From assembly GCA_903892415.1 (NCBI GenBank), contig CAITIQ010000613.1, positions 1 to 37,420 of the forward strand: DNA of 37,420 nucleotides, read 5' to 3'. Source of the DNA: an uncultured delta proteobacterium (GTDB lineage Bacteria; Myxococcota_A; Polyangia; Polyangiales; Polyangiaceae). The notes beneath the pieces were generated by a model. That model was not told where the DNA came from. It worked only from the letters and a program-made list of their open reading frames with translations, and did no database searches. Below are positions 24,808 through 33,750 of this stretch, piece after piece (the stretch's first letter is position 1; the number at the start of each line of letters is the position of its first letter). A program made the translations under genes and the position numbers.

Positions 24808-25647
24808 CTAATCGCACACCGTGACGCTGGCATTCTTTGAGCAGTTGAAATCCACACAGTCGAAGTAACCGTCGTCGTCGTTGTCCAGACCGTCCGAGCA
24901 CAACGCGTTGCTGTTCTCGGCGCCCCAACACGCGCCTTCATCGCAGTAGCCGTAGCCACAGGCGTTGCCGCAACTACCGCAATTCTCGTCGGTGTTTGCG
25001 TAGACGCACTCCCCGTCGCAGCGCAGCTGAGCGCAATAACCACCGCAAGCGCCCAAGCCGCCGCAGTCGAAGGTGAGCGTGATTTGTCGCTCGGCGCGAT
25101 TGCCCGCCCCATCGAAGAACTCGGCGATGAAGGTGCGTTGCCCCTCGGCGGCGACTTCGAATTCGATCGTCTCGAGTTGGTCGATCTGCTCCCAGCTCAG
25201 GTTGAGCTGATACGCGCCCTCTTGGCCGCTGGTTGCAAAGGCGCCGTAAGCCGCACCGGAGGGCGCCTTCAAAGCGCCGCCGATCACGTCGTCGACCCCG
25301 TCAGGGTCGGTCAGCACTGCAGTAAAAACGACTGACTCATCCCAAGCGATGGCGGAGACATTGGTAGCAAACGAGAGAAACGTCGGACCGCCCGGATCGC
25401 TGCCCGACGTGGTGGGCTGCCCACCCAAGCCTTGCCCGCCGCCGGTTTGATTGCCCGTTCCGCTGCTCTCACCGCCTGCGCTCGTACCTTCCGACACACA
25501 AACGCCGGCCTCACAAATGCGATCACCCTTGCAATCGGTGTCGGCTTCACAGCCCTCCCCGGAGGCTCCACCCGAGTCCGAACAGGCGATGACGAAGGTT
25601 GCAACGAGGACGCTGAGGCCCAACGGAAGGCCTTTGGTTTCAAACAT
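24808..25647 (-). CDS. Cys-rich lipoprotein, unknown function
   Basis: A 279-residue product from ATG 25647, with GGAG 9 nt upstream; the frame stays open to 25785, but that extension has no signal sequence. Lipoprotein signal GLSVLVATFVIAC, then a short Cys motif (CEADTDCKGDRICEAGVC), a Gly/Ser/Thr linker, a beta-rich domain of about 110 residues (FLSFATNVSAIAWDESVVF, then FIAEFFDGAGNRAERQITL) resembling an Ig-like fold, and a Cys-rich end with CGGYCAQLRCDGECV and CGSCGNACGYGYC. It is first in the minus-strand group that continues into the dihaem cytochrome gene 26 bp later, so it may be an accessory protein of that redox system, but nothing in it binds a cofactor visibly. Confidence 0.82.
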   Translation of the reverse strand: MFETKGLPLGLSVLVATFVIACSDSGGASGEGCEADTDCKGDRICEAGVCVSEGTSAGGESSGTGNQTGGGQGLGGQPTTSGSDPGGPTFLSFATNVSAIAWDESVVFTAVLTDPDGVDDVIGGALKAPSGAAYGAFATSGQEGAYQLNLSWEQIDQLETIEFEVAAEGQRTFIAEFFDGAGNRAERQITLTFDCGGLGACGGYCAQLRCDGECVYANTDENCGSCGNACGYGYCDEGACWGAENSNALCSDGLDNDDDGYFDCVDFNCSKNASVTVCD

Positions 25648-25773
25648 GGTCGTTCTCCAAGAATCGGTTTCTGCCGATCGGACGGAGCGCGCGAGCCCGT
25701 GTCGCGCGCTCGGACCACATTTTTTCAACCAAACCGATGAACGGCGCCCGCAAACCGGATCTCGGCCGTACCC

Positions 25774-25794
25774 GAGCGGCTTCACGAGCCGCTC
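25774..25794. repeat. Perfect 8-bp stem hairpin in divergent intergenic region
   Basis: gagcggct (25774-25781), five-base loop tcacg, agccgctc (25787-25794). It lies within the 360-bp space between the divergent genes starting at 25647 (minus) and 26008 (plus). No T-run follows on either strand, so it is not a standard terminator; an operator or chance structure is possible. Confidence 0.4.
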
Positions 25795-25880
25795 AGCGGT
25801 CAGCTTACGGGCAGGTCCGACCGCGGCCGGTAGTTGGGCTCACACCTCGAGCAGCTAGATGCGCTTCACGAGTAATAAGG

Positions 25881-25937
25881 GCAGAAGGACAAGCAGACCG
25901 ACCTCGCGCAGCCGCTGTGTGTGAAAGCCGTAAGCAG
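25881..25937 (+). pseudogene. Short relic of a paralogue of the 29843-30469 lipoprotein gene
   Basis: About 57 bases align with 30118-30175 of the intact lipoprotein gene; by hand I count about 48 of 58 positions alike with one single-base gap, ending in 15 identical bases (gaaagccgtaagcag). Translated, the relic reads GQKDKQTDLA in one frame and then AAVCESRKQ in another, against GRKDKETNLAAAAVCESRKQ in the intact protein, so a frameshift lies within it. Two in-frame stops (taataa) precede it. The rest of the region 25648-26007 shows no other gene; weaker likeness may extend upstream to about 25845. Confidence 0.6.
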
Positions 25938-26007
25938 AGACCGAGCTTTTTGCAAGCAAGTGGACTGCTTGCACCTACGCCGGCCGATCGTGTGTTAGCC
26001 GTCAACG

Positions 26008-27015
26008 ATGAGCCTTCATAGGACAATGGGGTATTTGCTCGGGCTCGTGCTCCTGGGTGGATGTTCACTTCACCCTTCGAACAACGATTCGGGCGGCGCT
26101 ATCAATCTAGCGGCCTCTCCCGAGTTCGTGTTCGTTGCGCGAGGTACCGCTGGCCTCGACGTCGTACGCGCCGACAGCACAGCGCTCGTCTTCTCGATGG
26201 CGCCCCAAGGCAACGCCGATTCGGTCGACGACGTTGCGTTCGCCGTTGGGCACCTGTTCCTGCTCGATGCCGATGACGGGGTGCTGTCGAGTTACGCCGT
26301 CAACGAAGATGGCTCGCTCGCGCTCGTCACGGCCGATCGCGAGGTGGAGGTTGGACCCTACAGCGGCGTCACTGCAAACGAGACGAGCGTGGTCGTCTCC
26401 GGCGGTACGTGCTCCGTCTCGATCTTCGAATTGGACCCGGCTACGCCCGGAGAACTTGGCGGCTCGAGCTCAGTCGACCCTTATCGCGGTGTTCCCGACG
26501 CGACAGCCGCTCCCGGTCGCCCCCAGGTCGTGCTCTCGACTCACTTCTCTGGCGATGCCGATGAGTTTGTCGACGACAGTGAATTTGGCATCGCCGTACT
26601 TCATACAGAGCGGGCCGAGATCGTCGACGCCGCAGGCATCATCGACGCGGGCTTCACCGACGGCGGCGGAACACCGGCCAGCTGGCCCGTACGGGTCGAA
26701 GTACGAGGGGATCGCGTGCTCGTAGCGCACGGCGGAGGGCTCTCACGTTTCTCGATCGACGCAGACGGCAGCCTCGCCTCGCTCGACCAACTGACGCTCG
26801 ACGGACCGGCGACCGACGTGTCGACCTTCGAGGACAAGGCGTACGTCGTGAGCGCTAACGCCACCTTGTCGGTGGTCGACCTCAGCGATGACGTGATGCA
26901 GGTCGAGCAATCAACCTCGCTGCCGATGGGGGCCCAGCCAACAGCAGTCATCGCGCTCGGGCCTTGGGTCTTCATCGCTGGGGGCGAGCAGGGTCTCGTC
27001 ACGGTCGCGCGCTAG
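26008..27015 (+). CDS. Lipoprotein with beta-propeller-like repeats
   Basis: A 335-residue lipoprotein: signal MGYLLGLVLLGGC (starting at residue 7; lipid Cys about 19), then repeated segments of the LVIVD/YVTN propeller type: EFVFVARGTAGLDVVRAD, DVAFAVGHLFLLDADDGVLS, SYAVNEDGSLALVTADREVE, GDRVLVAHGGGLSRFSIDADG, DKAYVVSANATLSVVDLSDD and GPWVFIAGGEQGLVTVA. Likely six or seven blades, probably an extracytoplasmic binding protein; no catalytic site seen. Start ATG 26008 or 26026. It is followed 17 bp later by the small HTTM partner gene on the same strand, but base composition changes sharply there. Confidence 0.82.
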   Translation: MSLHRTMGYLLGLVLLGGCSLHPSNNDSGGAINLAASPEFVFVARGTAGLDVVRADSTALVFSMAPQGNADSVDDVAFAVGHLFLLDADDGVLSSYAVNEDGSLALVTADREVEVGPYSGVTANETSVVVSGGTCSVSIFELDPATPGELGGSSSVDPYRGVPDATAAPGRPQVVLSTHFSGDADEFVDDSEFGIAVLHTERAEIVDAAGIIDAGFTDGGGTPASWPVRVEVRGDRVLVAHGGGLSRFSIDADGSLASLDQLTLDGPATDVSTFEDKAYVVSANATLSVVDLSDDVMQVEQSTSLPMGAQPTAVIALGPWVFIAGGEQGLVTVAR

Positions 27016-27032
27016 CGACCTGGCGTCTGACG

Positions 27033-27580
27033 ATGCCCCGCGCAGCGGGCCCGCTGGCTTCACGTTTTGGCAAAGGGCGGGCTCGATGGCTTGCCGCCCA
27101 CGCGAGGCCGGGGGATGAGCGCCCGGTGCTGAACCCGCTCGACCACCCCCTTACACAGGCCGTGCTCGCCGCCGGGACGGTGCTGGCGCTCGCGTCTCCG
27201 ACGCTGTGGCCCAGGGAGCGCGACGACTTCCCGCTCTCGCCGTACGCAATGTTCTCCACGCGGCAGGACGACACGACCAGCGTGACGCACGTCGTCGCCG
27301 TCTACGAAGACGGCCGGGATGTCCCGCTCGCGCCGCGGTTCCTCGGCACCGACGAGGTCCTGCAGGCGAAGGTGACGCTGATGCGCGTTCTCAAGCGGGG
27401 CAAGCGCGAGCAGATGGAGCTGTGCTGGAACCTCGCGAAGAAGGTCGCCGCGGACGACGAGCTGTCGGGAGCTTTTGCGGTCGAGATGCGCACGGTGACC
27501 TATCGGACGATGGACTACTTCGTCGACCCGAAGGCTGCGCTCCTGAAGAAGAACGTCCACGCTCACTGCCGGGTGGAGCG

Positions 27581-27584
<4 letters not shown>
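27033..27584 (+). CDS. Small partner protein of the HTTM-domain gene
   Basis: About 183 residues from ATG 27033; a later start near the VLNPLDHPLT segment is possible because the first 25 residues are Arg/Ala-rich without structure. One hydrophobic helix, LTQAVLAAGTVLALASPTLWP, is followed by DDFPLSPYAMFSTR; the PFS-x-Y-x-MFS type motif is often seen next to or within HTTM proteins. The remaining domain has mixed strands and helices (SVTHVVAVYEDGRDVPLAP, VLQAKVTLMRVLKRGKREQ). It is probably anchored in the membrane with the domain outside. It overlaps the HTTM gene by ATGA (27581-27584), so the two products are likely made together. Very high third-position GC sets the pair apart from its neighbours. 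Biochemical role unknown. Confidence 0.78.
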
Positions 27585-28503
<919 letters not shown>

Positions 28504-28507
<4 letters not shown>

Positions 28508-29724
28508 GGGATTGATACCTCGCCCGGGCCTGCAGAGGTCACCAACTCACTGCGGCCGAGCTGACCGCTCTCGCCGTCACCCCAGCAAAAGACGCGCTGT
28601 TCGGCACTCACCGCGCAGGCGTGGCCATGTCCAAACGCATTGAGGGCACCACCCGCCGCGACCTGAACACCACGAACACCAGCGATGATGCGTGCCTGCT
28701 CCCGCGGTGCCGCCCACGCCGTGCGGGTGGTCTCTTCGTCGAGTCCCTCCGGCTCTGCGAGGAAGCACGAAACCTCACCGACCGTGTTGGTCGCGCACAC
28801 GAAGTCTCCACCAGCCCCGACGTCCACTACGTCCCCTGCACCGGTGATCTTCGTCGGCGGCTTCTCCCACCAATTTTCTCCAATCCCTTGCCGATAACAG
28901 CGTAGCTCGCGGCTCTCGGAGCGGATGCAAAGGTGGAGCGTCCCGGCGGAAACCTCGACGGGCACGAATCCCGCCGGCAGCTTCACGTCTGTAGGGGCGT
29001 CAGCAGATCGCCGACATTGGACCTTGGACTTGCCCTCGAGGATCACAAGCGCGCAGAGGTAATTATCTCCGATCGCAACCTGGACGACACCCGGCCACCG
29101 TTCCCGCGTCGCGTCGACCGGTCCCAACATCGGGTCCCGCGTTGGCCAGCAAAGGACCTCGTCGACCGTCGCCGCACACGCCAACGGACGCGCAAGTGAC
29201 AAGCCCAGCGAGCGTGCGCCCGTTAGCGCTCCAGTGGTTGTAAAGACTGGCCGCGCGCTCCCGGCGAGCGCGTTCTCAGGAGACGGCGGCAACACCCTCG
29301 ACACGGTGTTGTTCGTGGTGCCGCGCGCAAGGCTTCCCCAACACCACACGACGCCCTCTGCCTCGCGGGCGCAGGTATGAAACGCGCCAGCATGGACCTC
29401 CGTGACGTTTGCTGGGCCTTGCACGACGTGCGGGCGAACGATCCCGCCCTCGCTTGGAGAAACCCCCGCTTGGCCAACACCGTTTTCACCCCAACACACG
29501 ACCTTACCGCTGTTGAGCAGCGCGCAGGTGTGACCGAGCCCGGCACTGACCGATTTGACGCCCTGGAGCGGCCCTTTGGTGAGAGCCGATCCGGCAGGCT
29601 TCGCGAGAGCGACCGGCTGCTGTGGCTCCACCGGCGTGACCTCGATTGCTGACGGCGAACCTCCACAACCGAACATCAAAACGAGGACCCAAGCGCCCCC
29701 CTGGTTGGACTGGTCTCGCGACAT
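28504..29724 (-). CDS. RCC1-repeat beta-propeller lipoprotein
   Basis: A 406-residue lipoprotein from ATG 29724 (AGGAAGG 6 nt upstream). Signal GGAWVLVLMFGC, short linker, then seven RCC1-like blades, each with a C-A-(x)n-V-x-C-W core: GLGHTCALLNSGKVVCWG, AFHTCAREAEGVVWCWG, RPLACAATVDEVLCW, NYLCALVILEGKSKVQC, LHLCIRSESRELRCY, DFVCATNTVGEVSC and GHACAVSAEQRVFCWGDG. Paired Cys in each blade may form disulfides outside the cell. Seven blades is the full number for an RCC1 propeller. Such proteins are numerous in myxobacteria and are thought to mediate binding; the partner is unknown. Convergent overlap with the HTTM gene. Confidence 0.92.
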
Positions 29725-29805
29725 GTTCGCCTTCCTGGTCACGTTCGCGATGGTGGCGCTGAGCTGTCTCGCGGTTGCGCCCATTCCTAAAACGGTACCA
29801 ACGCT

Positions 29806-29836
29806 TTGCTTCAAACGCACCTCAAGACGCTATAAC
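29806..29836 (+). promoter_or_regulatory. Possible sigma70-like promoter for a near-leaderless transcript
   Basis: TTGCTT (29806-29811) and TATAAC (29831-29836) are separated by 19 bases. The ATG of the following lipoprotein gene begins at 29843, six bases after the -10 box, so the transcript would start at or next to the ATG. No ribosome site is present between the -10 box and the ATG. Weak -35 spacing; a candidate only. Confidence 0.35.
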
Positions 29837-29842
29837 GGCGCG

Positions 29843-30469
29843 ATGAACCGTGCCTTCATTCTCGCGGCGCTCGGCTTCGTTGCGCTCTCAGGCTGCGCTG
29901 CTGACGCGGCTTTACCGTCGACCGCAGCCGATCCGAAACCGTCGGCCTCGCTTGCGAGCGCGGAGGCATCGGCGACCGCGAGCGTCGCTCCCGCTGACGC
30001 CTCGGCGGCTCCCCCAGCGGCCGGCTCAGCGCGCAAACCCTTCGCTCCGGATCAGATCTTCGTTCGCGTCGCGAAAGGGCGGATCAAGCTCGTACAGCTT
30101 TGGCAGCGAAACGAAGGTCGAAAGGACAAGGAGACGAACCTCGCGGCAGCGGCCGTGTGCGAAAGCCGTAAGCAGATGATGGGCTGGGTCGTCGATAGCG
30201 GGATGCTCAACATCGAGACCGAGGCCGCTGCAGCGCCTGGAGCCCTTCCTGCGGGCGCGACCAGCTTCATCTTCGACGGTGAAGACGGAAAGCGCTCCGG
30301 CCCGGTGGAAGGCAGCGTCGAGATCCTCAGCATCGAGAGCAAGCCGACGAAGGCAGGCTCGCACGCAGCGCGTGGCAAGTTGAAGGTGGTCGCCAAGGAC
30401 CCGGCCGGTCAACTCGTCGACGGCAGCTTCGACGCTGTCGTGTGCATCGACGTCCCGAGCAGCACCTAG
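29843..30469 (+). CDS. Hypothetical lipoprotein with Ala/Ser linker
   Basis: A 208-residue product. Signal MNRAFILAALGFVALSGC (lipid Cys18), then an Ala/Ser/Pro linker to about 70. The domain begins PDQIFVRVAKGRIKLVQLWQ and includes ETNLAAAAVCESRKQMMGW, ATSFIFDGEDGKRSGPVEGS and AARGKLKVVAKDPAGQLVDG, ending with VVCIDVPSS; two Cys could pair. No family recognised. The frame is open back to 29555, but that part overlaps the divergent RCC1 gene and has no signal sequence. A degraded piece of a paralogue lies at 25881-25937. Confidence 0.83.
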   Translation: MNRAFILAALGFVALSGCAADAALPSTAADPKPSASLASAEASATASVAPADASAAPPAAGSARKPFAPDQIFVRVAKGRIKLVQLWQRNEGRKDKETNLAAAAVCESRKQMMGWVVDSGMLNIETEAAAAPGALPAGATSFIFDGEDGKRSGPVEGSVEILSIESKPTKAGSHAARGKLKVVAKDPAGQLVDGSFDAVVCIDVPSST

Positions 30470-30529
30470 CGGGCTGCCGCTCGAGCCCAGCTTCTCGACC
30501 CAGCGCCAGAGCTGCCATAACGTTGGCGC

Positions 30530-30844
30530 ATGATCGGGAGCGGCGTTGCCTCGGGCCTGTTCGTCGCGGTATTCGCCGCGATCTGGTCGCTGTTCTTGCT
30601 GGTGACGATGAACGGCTTCAGCCAGCGACAGGCGAAGGCCGTACTCATAAGTTACGCGCTGCTTGCTCTGGGCGCAGTCGTCGCTTCGGCGTTTGGAGCG
30701 GGCACGCTGGCTTCACGCTTGGCGAAGGGCGGCCCGGTTGGCTTTGGGCGAGGCGCCCTTGCAGCGCTCGGTGGTGCTATTGGCGGAAGTCTCGCCTTGG
30801 CGGTGCTAAGCGTGCTCCTGTTGTTCTTCAATCCCTTTGCCTGA
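30530..30844 (+). CDS. Small membrane protein, three helices
   Basis: A 104-residue protein, almost entirely hydrophobic: helices at about 5-26 (VASGLFVAVFAAIWSLFLLV), 38-62 (AVLISYALLALGAVVASAFGAG) and 75-101 (LAALGGAIGGSLALAVLSVLLLFF), with positively charged loops (QRQAK, RLAKGG) that place the termini on opposite sides. No family recognised. The next gene begins 6 bp after its stop, so the two are probably co-transcribed. Confidence 0.75.
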   Translation: MIGSGVASGLFVAVFAAIWSLFLLVTMNGFSQRQAKAVLISYALLALGAVVASAFGAGTLASRLAKGGPVGFGRGALAALGGAIGGSLALAVLSVLLLFFNPFA

Positions 30845-30850
30845 GCATCG

Positions 30851-31282
30851 ATGACGAAAGACCCGCATCCGTTCGCCGCGCTTGGCGAGCTTGTCTTGGT
30901 TCCCGCTGATTCCGCGCCACGCACGGACCCGTTGATTCCGGTCGTGGTCGAGGTGCTCGACGAGCTGCTCGCGGCTAGCGAGCTGGTCACTTGCGTGGAC
31001 GTGCTCGTCCGGCTGGAGATCTTGACCGCGGAGCAAGTCAGCGCGTGGCGGCGCGGGCAGCTGCCCTATCTCGAGCGGGCCATCACCGCTGGGCTGAACA
31101 AAGTCGGCCGCATCCTGCGCGTCCTCGACAGCGAAGCGCGCGCCAAAGGCCTCACGCCAAGCGCGGGCAGGTACTTCCGTTCGGGCAAAGGGCCGAAGCG
31201 GCGGTTGCGCTTCTCGAAGAGCGGCGATAGCGAGTCCGAGGCTTCGTACGCGCGCCACTACCAGCGGCCCTTGCGGCAGTAG
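30851..31282 (+). CDS. Hypothetical soluble protein
   Basis: A 143-residue protein with no signal or membrane helix. The middle is helical (LIPVVVEVLDELLAASELVT, CVDVLVRLEILTAEQVSAWR, LPYLERAITAGLNKVGRIL), and the last 40 residues are strongly basic (RSGKGPKRRLRFSKSG), which could bind nucleic acid. The pattern of a regulated-step motif ILTAEQVSAWRRGQ resembles small uncharacterised proteins of proteobacteria, but I cannot name the family. Follows the small membrane protein gene by 6 bp. Confidence 0.72.
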   Translation: MTKDPHPFAALGELVLVPADSAPRTDPLIPVVVEVLDELLAASELVTCVDVLVRLEILTAEQVSAWRRGQLPYLERAITAGLNKVGRILRVLDSEARAKGLTPSAGRYFRSGKGPKRRLRFSKSGDSESEASYARHYQRPLRQ

Positions 31283-31305
31283 AACAGTCCAGCGATCCTG
31301 CGGAC

Positions 31306-32207
31306 ATGCTTCTCCGCACGCTGTTTGCGACCGGTCTTGCGTTCGCGACCTTCGCTCCGGCGCTGGACGCGTATGCGTGTGGATGCAGACGCGCGGCTAC
31401 GCGATTCCCGACGACCTCACACCCGTACTCGCGACCTACATCGCCGAGAAGTTCGACTTCCTGGTGCTGCGACTGCAACCCGGGCTAGGCGTCCAATCGA
31501 TGCGGCCGGTATGGGTGAAGGCGCCGGGTGCGTCGTTCGAACTTCCGCTGCGCATGGTCGCCGCAGGAACAGGCGCCACCACCGCCATGTCGCTGTTCGT
31601 GCTTTCGGAGGGCCGCTACCGCCCACAGAATTTTCCATCGTTCACGATCGACCCAGGTGCGCTGGTTTGGAGCTTCGACGAGAACCGCAGCAACTACCGT
31701 GAGCTGCGCTCGGAGGGCTTCGCCGAGTCTGCAGGCTTTGCGTGGCTGACCGAGGCATCCTTTGCGTTGCAGGCGGACTTCGCGCTGAAGTTCCCCGACG
31801 GAGCCACAGACCCAGATGACAAAGCCGCGGCGCTCGAGCTTGTCAACTTCGTCGCACCGCTCACCGACTTGCGACTCACGCGCTTGAGCGCAGAGCTCAG
31901 CCGCGATGCGCTCGCGACCGATCTGCGCCTGGAGGCCGACCCCGACCAAAGTGAGCTCATTCCGTACTTCATCATCAGCGAATGGACCGGGCAGCCGTGC
32001 GCACCGATGGCTTCGTGCGGGGAAGAGGAGGAGAGTGGTGGCGGCGGAGCCGGCGGCGCAAGCGGTGAACCGCTCAACGTGCGCGCCGAACCGCAGAGCG
32101 GCTGCGCGGTCGATCGAAGCGCAAGCGGGTCAACCCCCGCCCTTGGCTTGCTCGCGCTCGCGGCGCTCGCCGCGCAGCGACGTCGGTACAGCCGAAAAGC
32201 GCGCTAG
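31306..32207 (+). pseudogene. DUF2330-family MYXO-CTERM protein with N-terminal half deleted and frame disrupted
   Basis: From ATG 31306 a good signal peptide is encoded (MLLRTLFATGLAFATFAPAL, then DAYACG, the usual ACG start of the mature DUF2330 protein). At about 31378-31383 the likeness switches to another frame reading VWMQTRGYAIPDDLTPVLA, which is the middle of a DUF2330 domain, and continues to 32207 through FDFLVLRLQPG, PLRMVAAGTG, the Gly linker and a MYXO-CTERM-like tail (SGCAVDRSASG, hydrophobic helix, QRRRYSRKAR). Full-length relatives have about 130-150 residues between those points. So about 400 bp and the frame are lost at the junction. A GTG at 31377 could start the second part, but it would have no signal peptide. 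Confidence 0.75.
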
Positions 32208-32249
32208 CGCAGCTCGCCATCGCGCAATGTGAGGAGCAGCGCGCTTCGT

Positions 32250-33131
32250 CTAAGCGCCTGGCGACCTGCAACAGCGGAAGCCGGTGGAATAGTCGTGATA
32301 GGCCGGCTCATGGGCCACGGTGGTGAAGCTGCAGCCGCCTCCGTGCTCGTTGCCTGTGCTGTAAAAGCCGCCCATAAAAATGCCGTTGCCGACCTGCACC
32401 GGCTGCCATTGGCGCCGCATCTCCTGTTCAAACACGGGGATGAAGCTGCTGCTGACCGGGTCGCTCACCCACTCGTGCAGGTTGCCCACCAAATCGTGAG
32501 CGCCGGCGTCGGAGGTGCAGCCTTCATACTCGCCGGTGCGCGCAAGGAAGCCAGGGACCTGGTTGAGCTTGGGGCTGTTGAAGTGCTCATCGTAGTGAAA
32601 CACCCAGTTGCGCTCGGGAAAAAGCGCTGGAAGAAGGTGCGTCTTGGCGCGGTTGCAAACCGCGGGCGGCGTCGCTCGGCAGGCGGTCATCCACTCCTGG
32701 CGCGAACAAAGCCGCTTGTCTGCGGCCTTGCACGCTGCCGCGGCCTCGAGCCGACTGATGTAGCCCTGCGGAAAGACCCCAGCGCCGCTCGCTGCGCGAT
32801 AACGCACCGAGGCGCGCGGCCGCTCGAAGTGCGGGTGAACCGTGCTCGAGCCGTCTGCGGCGTCCTCCACCAAATGCGCTTCGTAGCGATCGATACACAC
32901 AGACTGCGCGCGCACCATCTCGAGCGGGCAGCCGTCCTTGGTGGGTGGGGCTTCGAGCCTTGCGGGGGTCGCAGGAAGCGCAGAGCTTGCAACAGCGACG
33001 GGGTTCACAGTCAGCGTCGCCGGTTCGGACGGCCCGCTACTCGCAGCCGTCGGCGCTTGCTCGGGTGTGGAGAGATCTGCGACGTTGCAGGCCGCAAGCC
33101 ACGAAAGCAGCAAAAGGCGCAGCAAGCTCAT
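32250..33131 (-). CDS. FGE-sulfatase (SUMF1-like) domain lipoprotein
   Basis: A 293-residue lipoprotein from ATG 33131: signal LLRLLLLSWLAAC (lipid Cys about 15), a Ser/Ala/Pro linker, then a formylglycine-generating-enzyme-like domain: CPLEMVRAQSVCIDRYEAH, RLEAAAACKAADKRLCSRQEW, GAHDLVGNLHEWVSDP and the end motif STGFRCCRSP. In true FGE two C-terminal Cys perform the oxidation; here CRSP-type Cys are present, but the exact catalytic pair cannot be confirmed, and many bacterial members are only structural or binding proteins. No sulfatase gene is nearby. The frame is open to 33185, but the added residues precede the signal. Confidence 0.88.
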   Translation of the reverse strand: MSLLRLLLLSWLAACNVADLSTPEQAPTAASSGPSEPATLTVNPVAVASSALPATPARLEAPPTKDGCPLEMVRAQSVCIDRYEAHLVEDAADGSSTVHPHFERPRASVRYRAASGAGVFPQGYISRLEAAAACKAADKRLCSRQEWMTACRATPPAVCNRAKTHLLPALFPERNWVFHYDEHFNSPKLNQVPGFLARTGEYEGCTSDAGAHDLVGNLHEWVSDPVSSSFIPVFEQEMRRQWQPVQVGNGIFMGGFYSTGNEHGGGCSFTTVAHEPAYHDYSTGFRCCRSPGA

Positions 33132-33270
33132 GGTCTGCACATCGAGCGAAGGACGCCGAGTGTGACTGCAGCTGCGCACGATCATCAGGTAGCCGGACGA
33201 TCACGAGGAGTCGAGCGTCAGGGCTGTAAAGCTCGCCTCTCGTACTTGGAAACGCTAGGTTCGCAACTGA

Positions 33271-33667
33271 ATGGTGAAGAACGCACTCCCTGCAAGGTTG
33301 CTCTTTATTGTTACGGTTGCGGGCGCCGCTTGTGGCGGCCCGCCCAAACCGGTTCCCGTGGTGCCTGCCTCCGAAGCTCCGGCACCTCCACCTGGTACGA
33401 GTTGGAATTGCTTCGAGTACCGCTCGAGCCAGGCCACGAACAGCAGTTGCGAACGGACCCTAGACGAATTCGTCGAGTGAGTGGGCGAACACCCCTTCAT
33501 ACGAGGCAGGAACTTGTCAGGCGCAGCCACAGGCGTTCTGCCACCACGTGTGGTGGAGCGACGGGGATAAGTCCCTGTGCTTTCGTGACAAGGCGGATTG
33601 CGAACGGGATCAGAACCGGATGAAGACGGGCTACACGAAGCAGACGGCCTGCACCGCGTTCGACTGA
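33271..33667 (+). pseudogene. Small Cys-rich lipoprotein gene interrupted by a 4-bp tandem duplication
   Basis: ATG 33271 opens a lipoprotein (signal LLFIVTVAGAAC, then a Pro/Ala linker and NCFEYRSSQATNSSCERTLDE in sections) that stops at 33478-33480 (tga). The stop falls in gagtgagt (33475-33482). Removing one gagt copy joins the frame to one that continues VEWANTPSYEAGTCQAQPQ, AFCHHVWWSDGDKSLCFRD and KADCERDQNRMK to a TGA at 33665-33667. The restored product is 130 residues and shows an internal repeat (C-F-x-x-R/D ... C-E-R) on both sides of the break, which supports the reconstruction. It is a recent frameshift, a phase-variable site or a sequencing error. Confidence 0.72.
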
Positions 33668-33750
33668 GCGCTGCTCACGCGGTCTTTGCGCAAACGGATG
33701 CCGCTTCAACGCCGGTGTTTATGGGCCCCGCGTACGATACCCTTCGAGCC

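Noticed and set aside
32229..33623. 464-codon plus-strand frame
   Set aside because: Antisense of the FGE-sulfatase gene; no recognisable content and it would overlap the start of the frameshifted lipoprotein gene.
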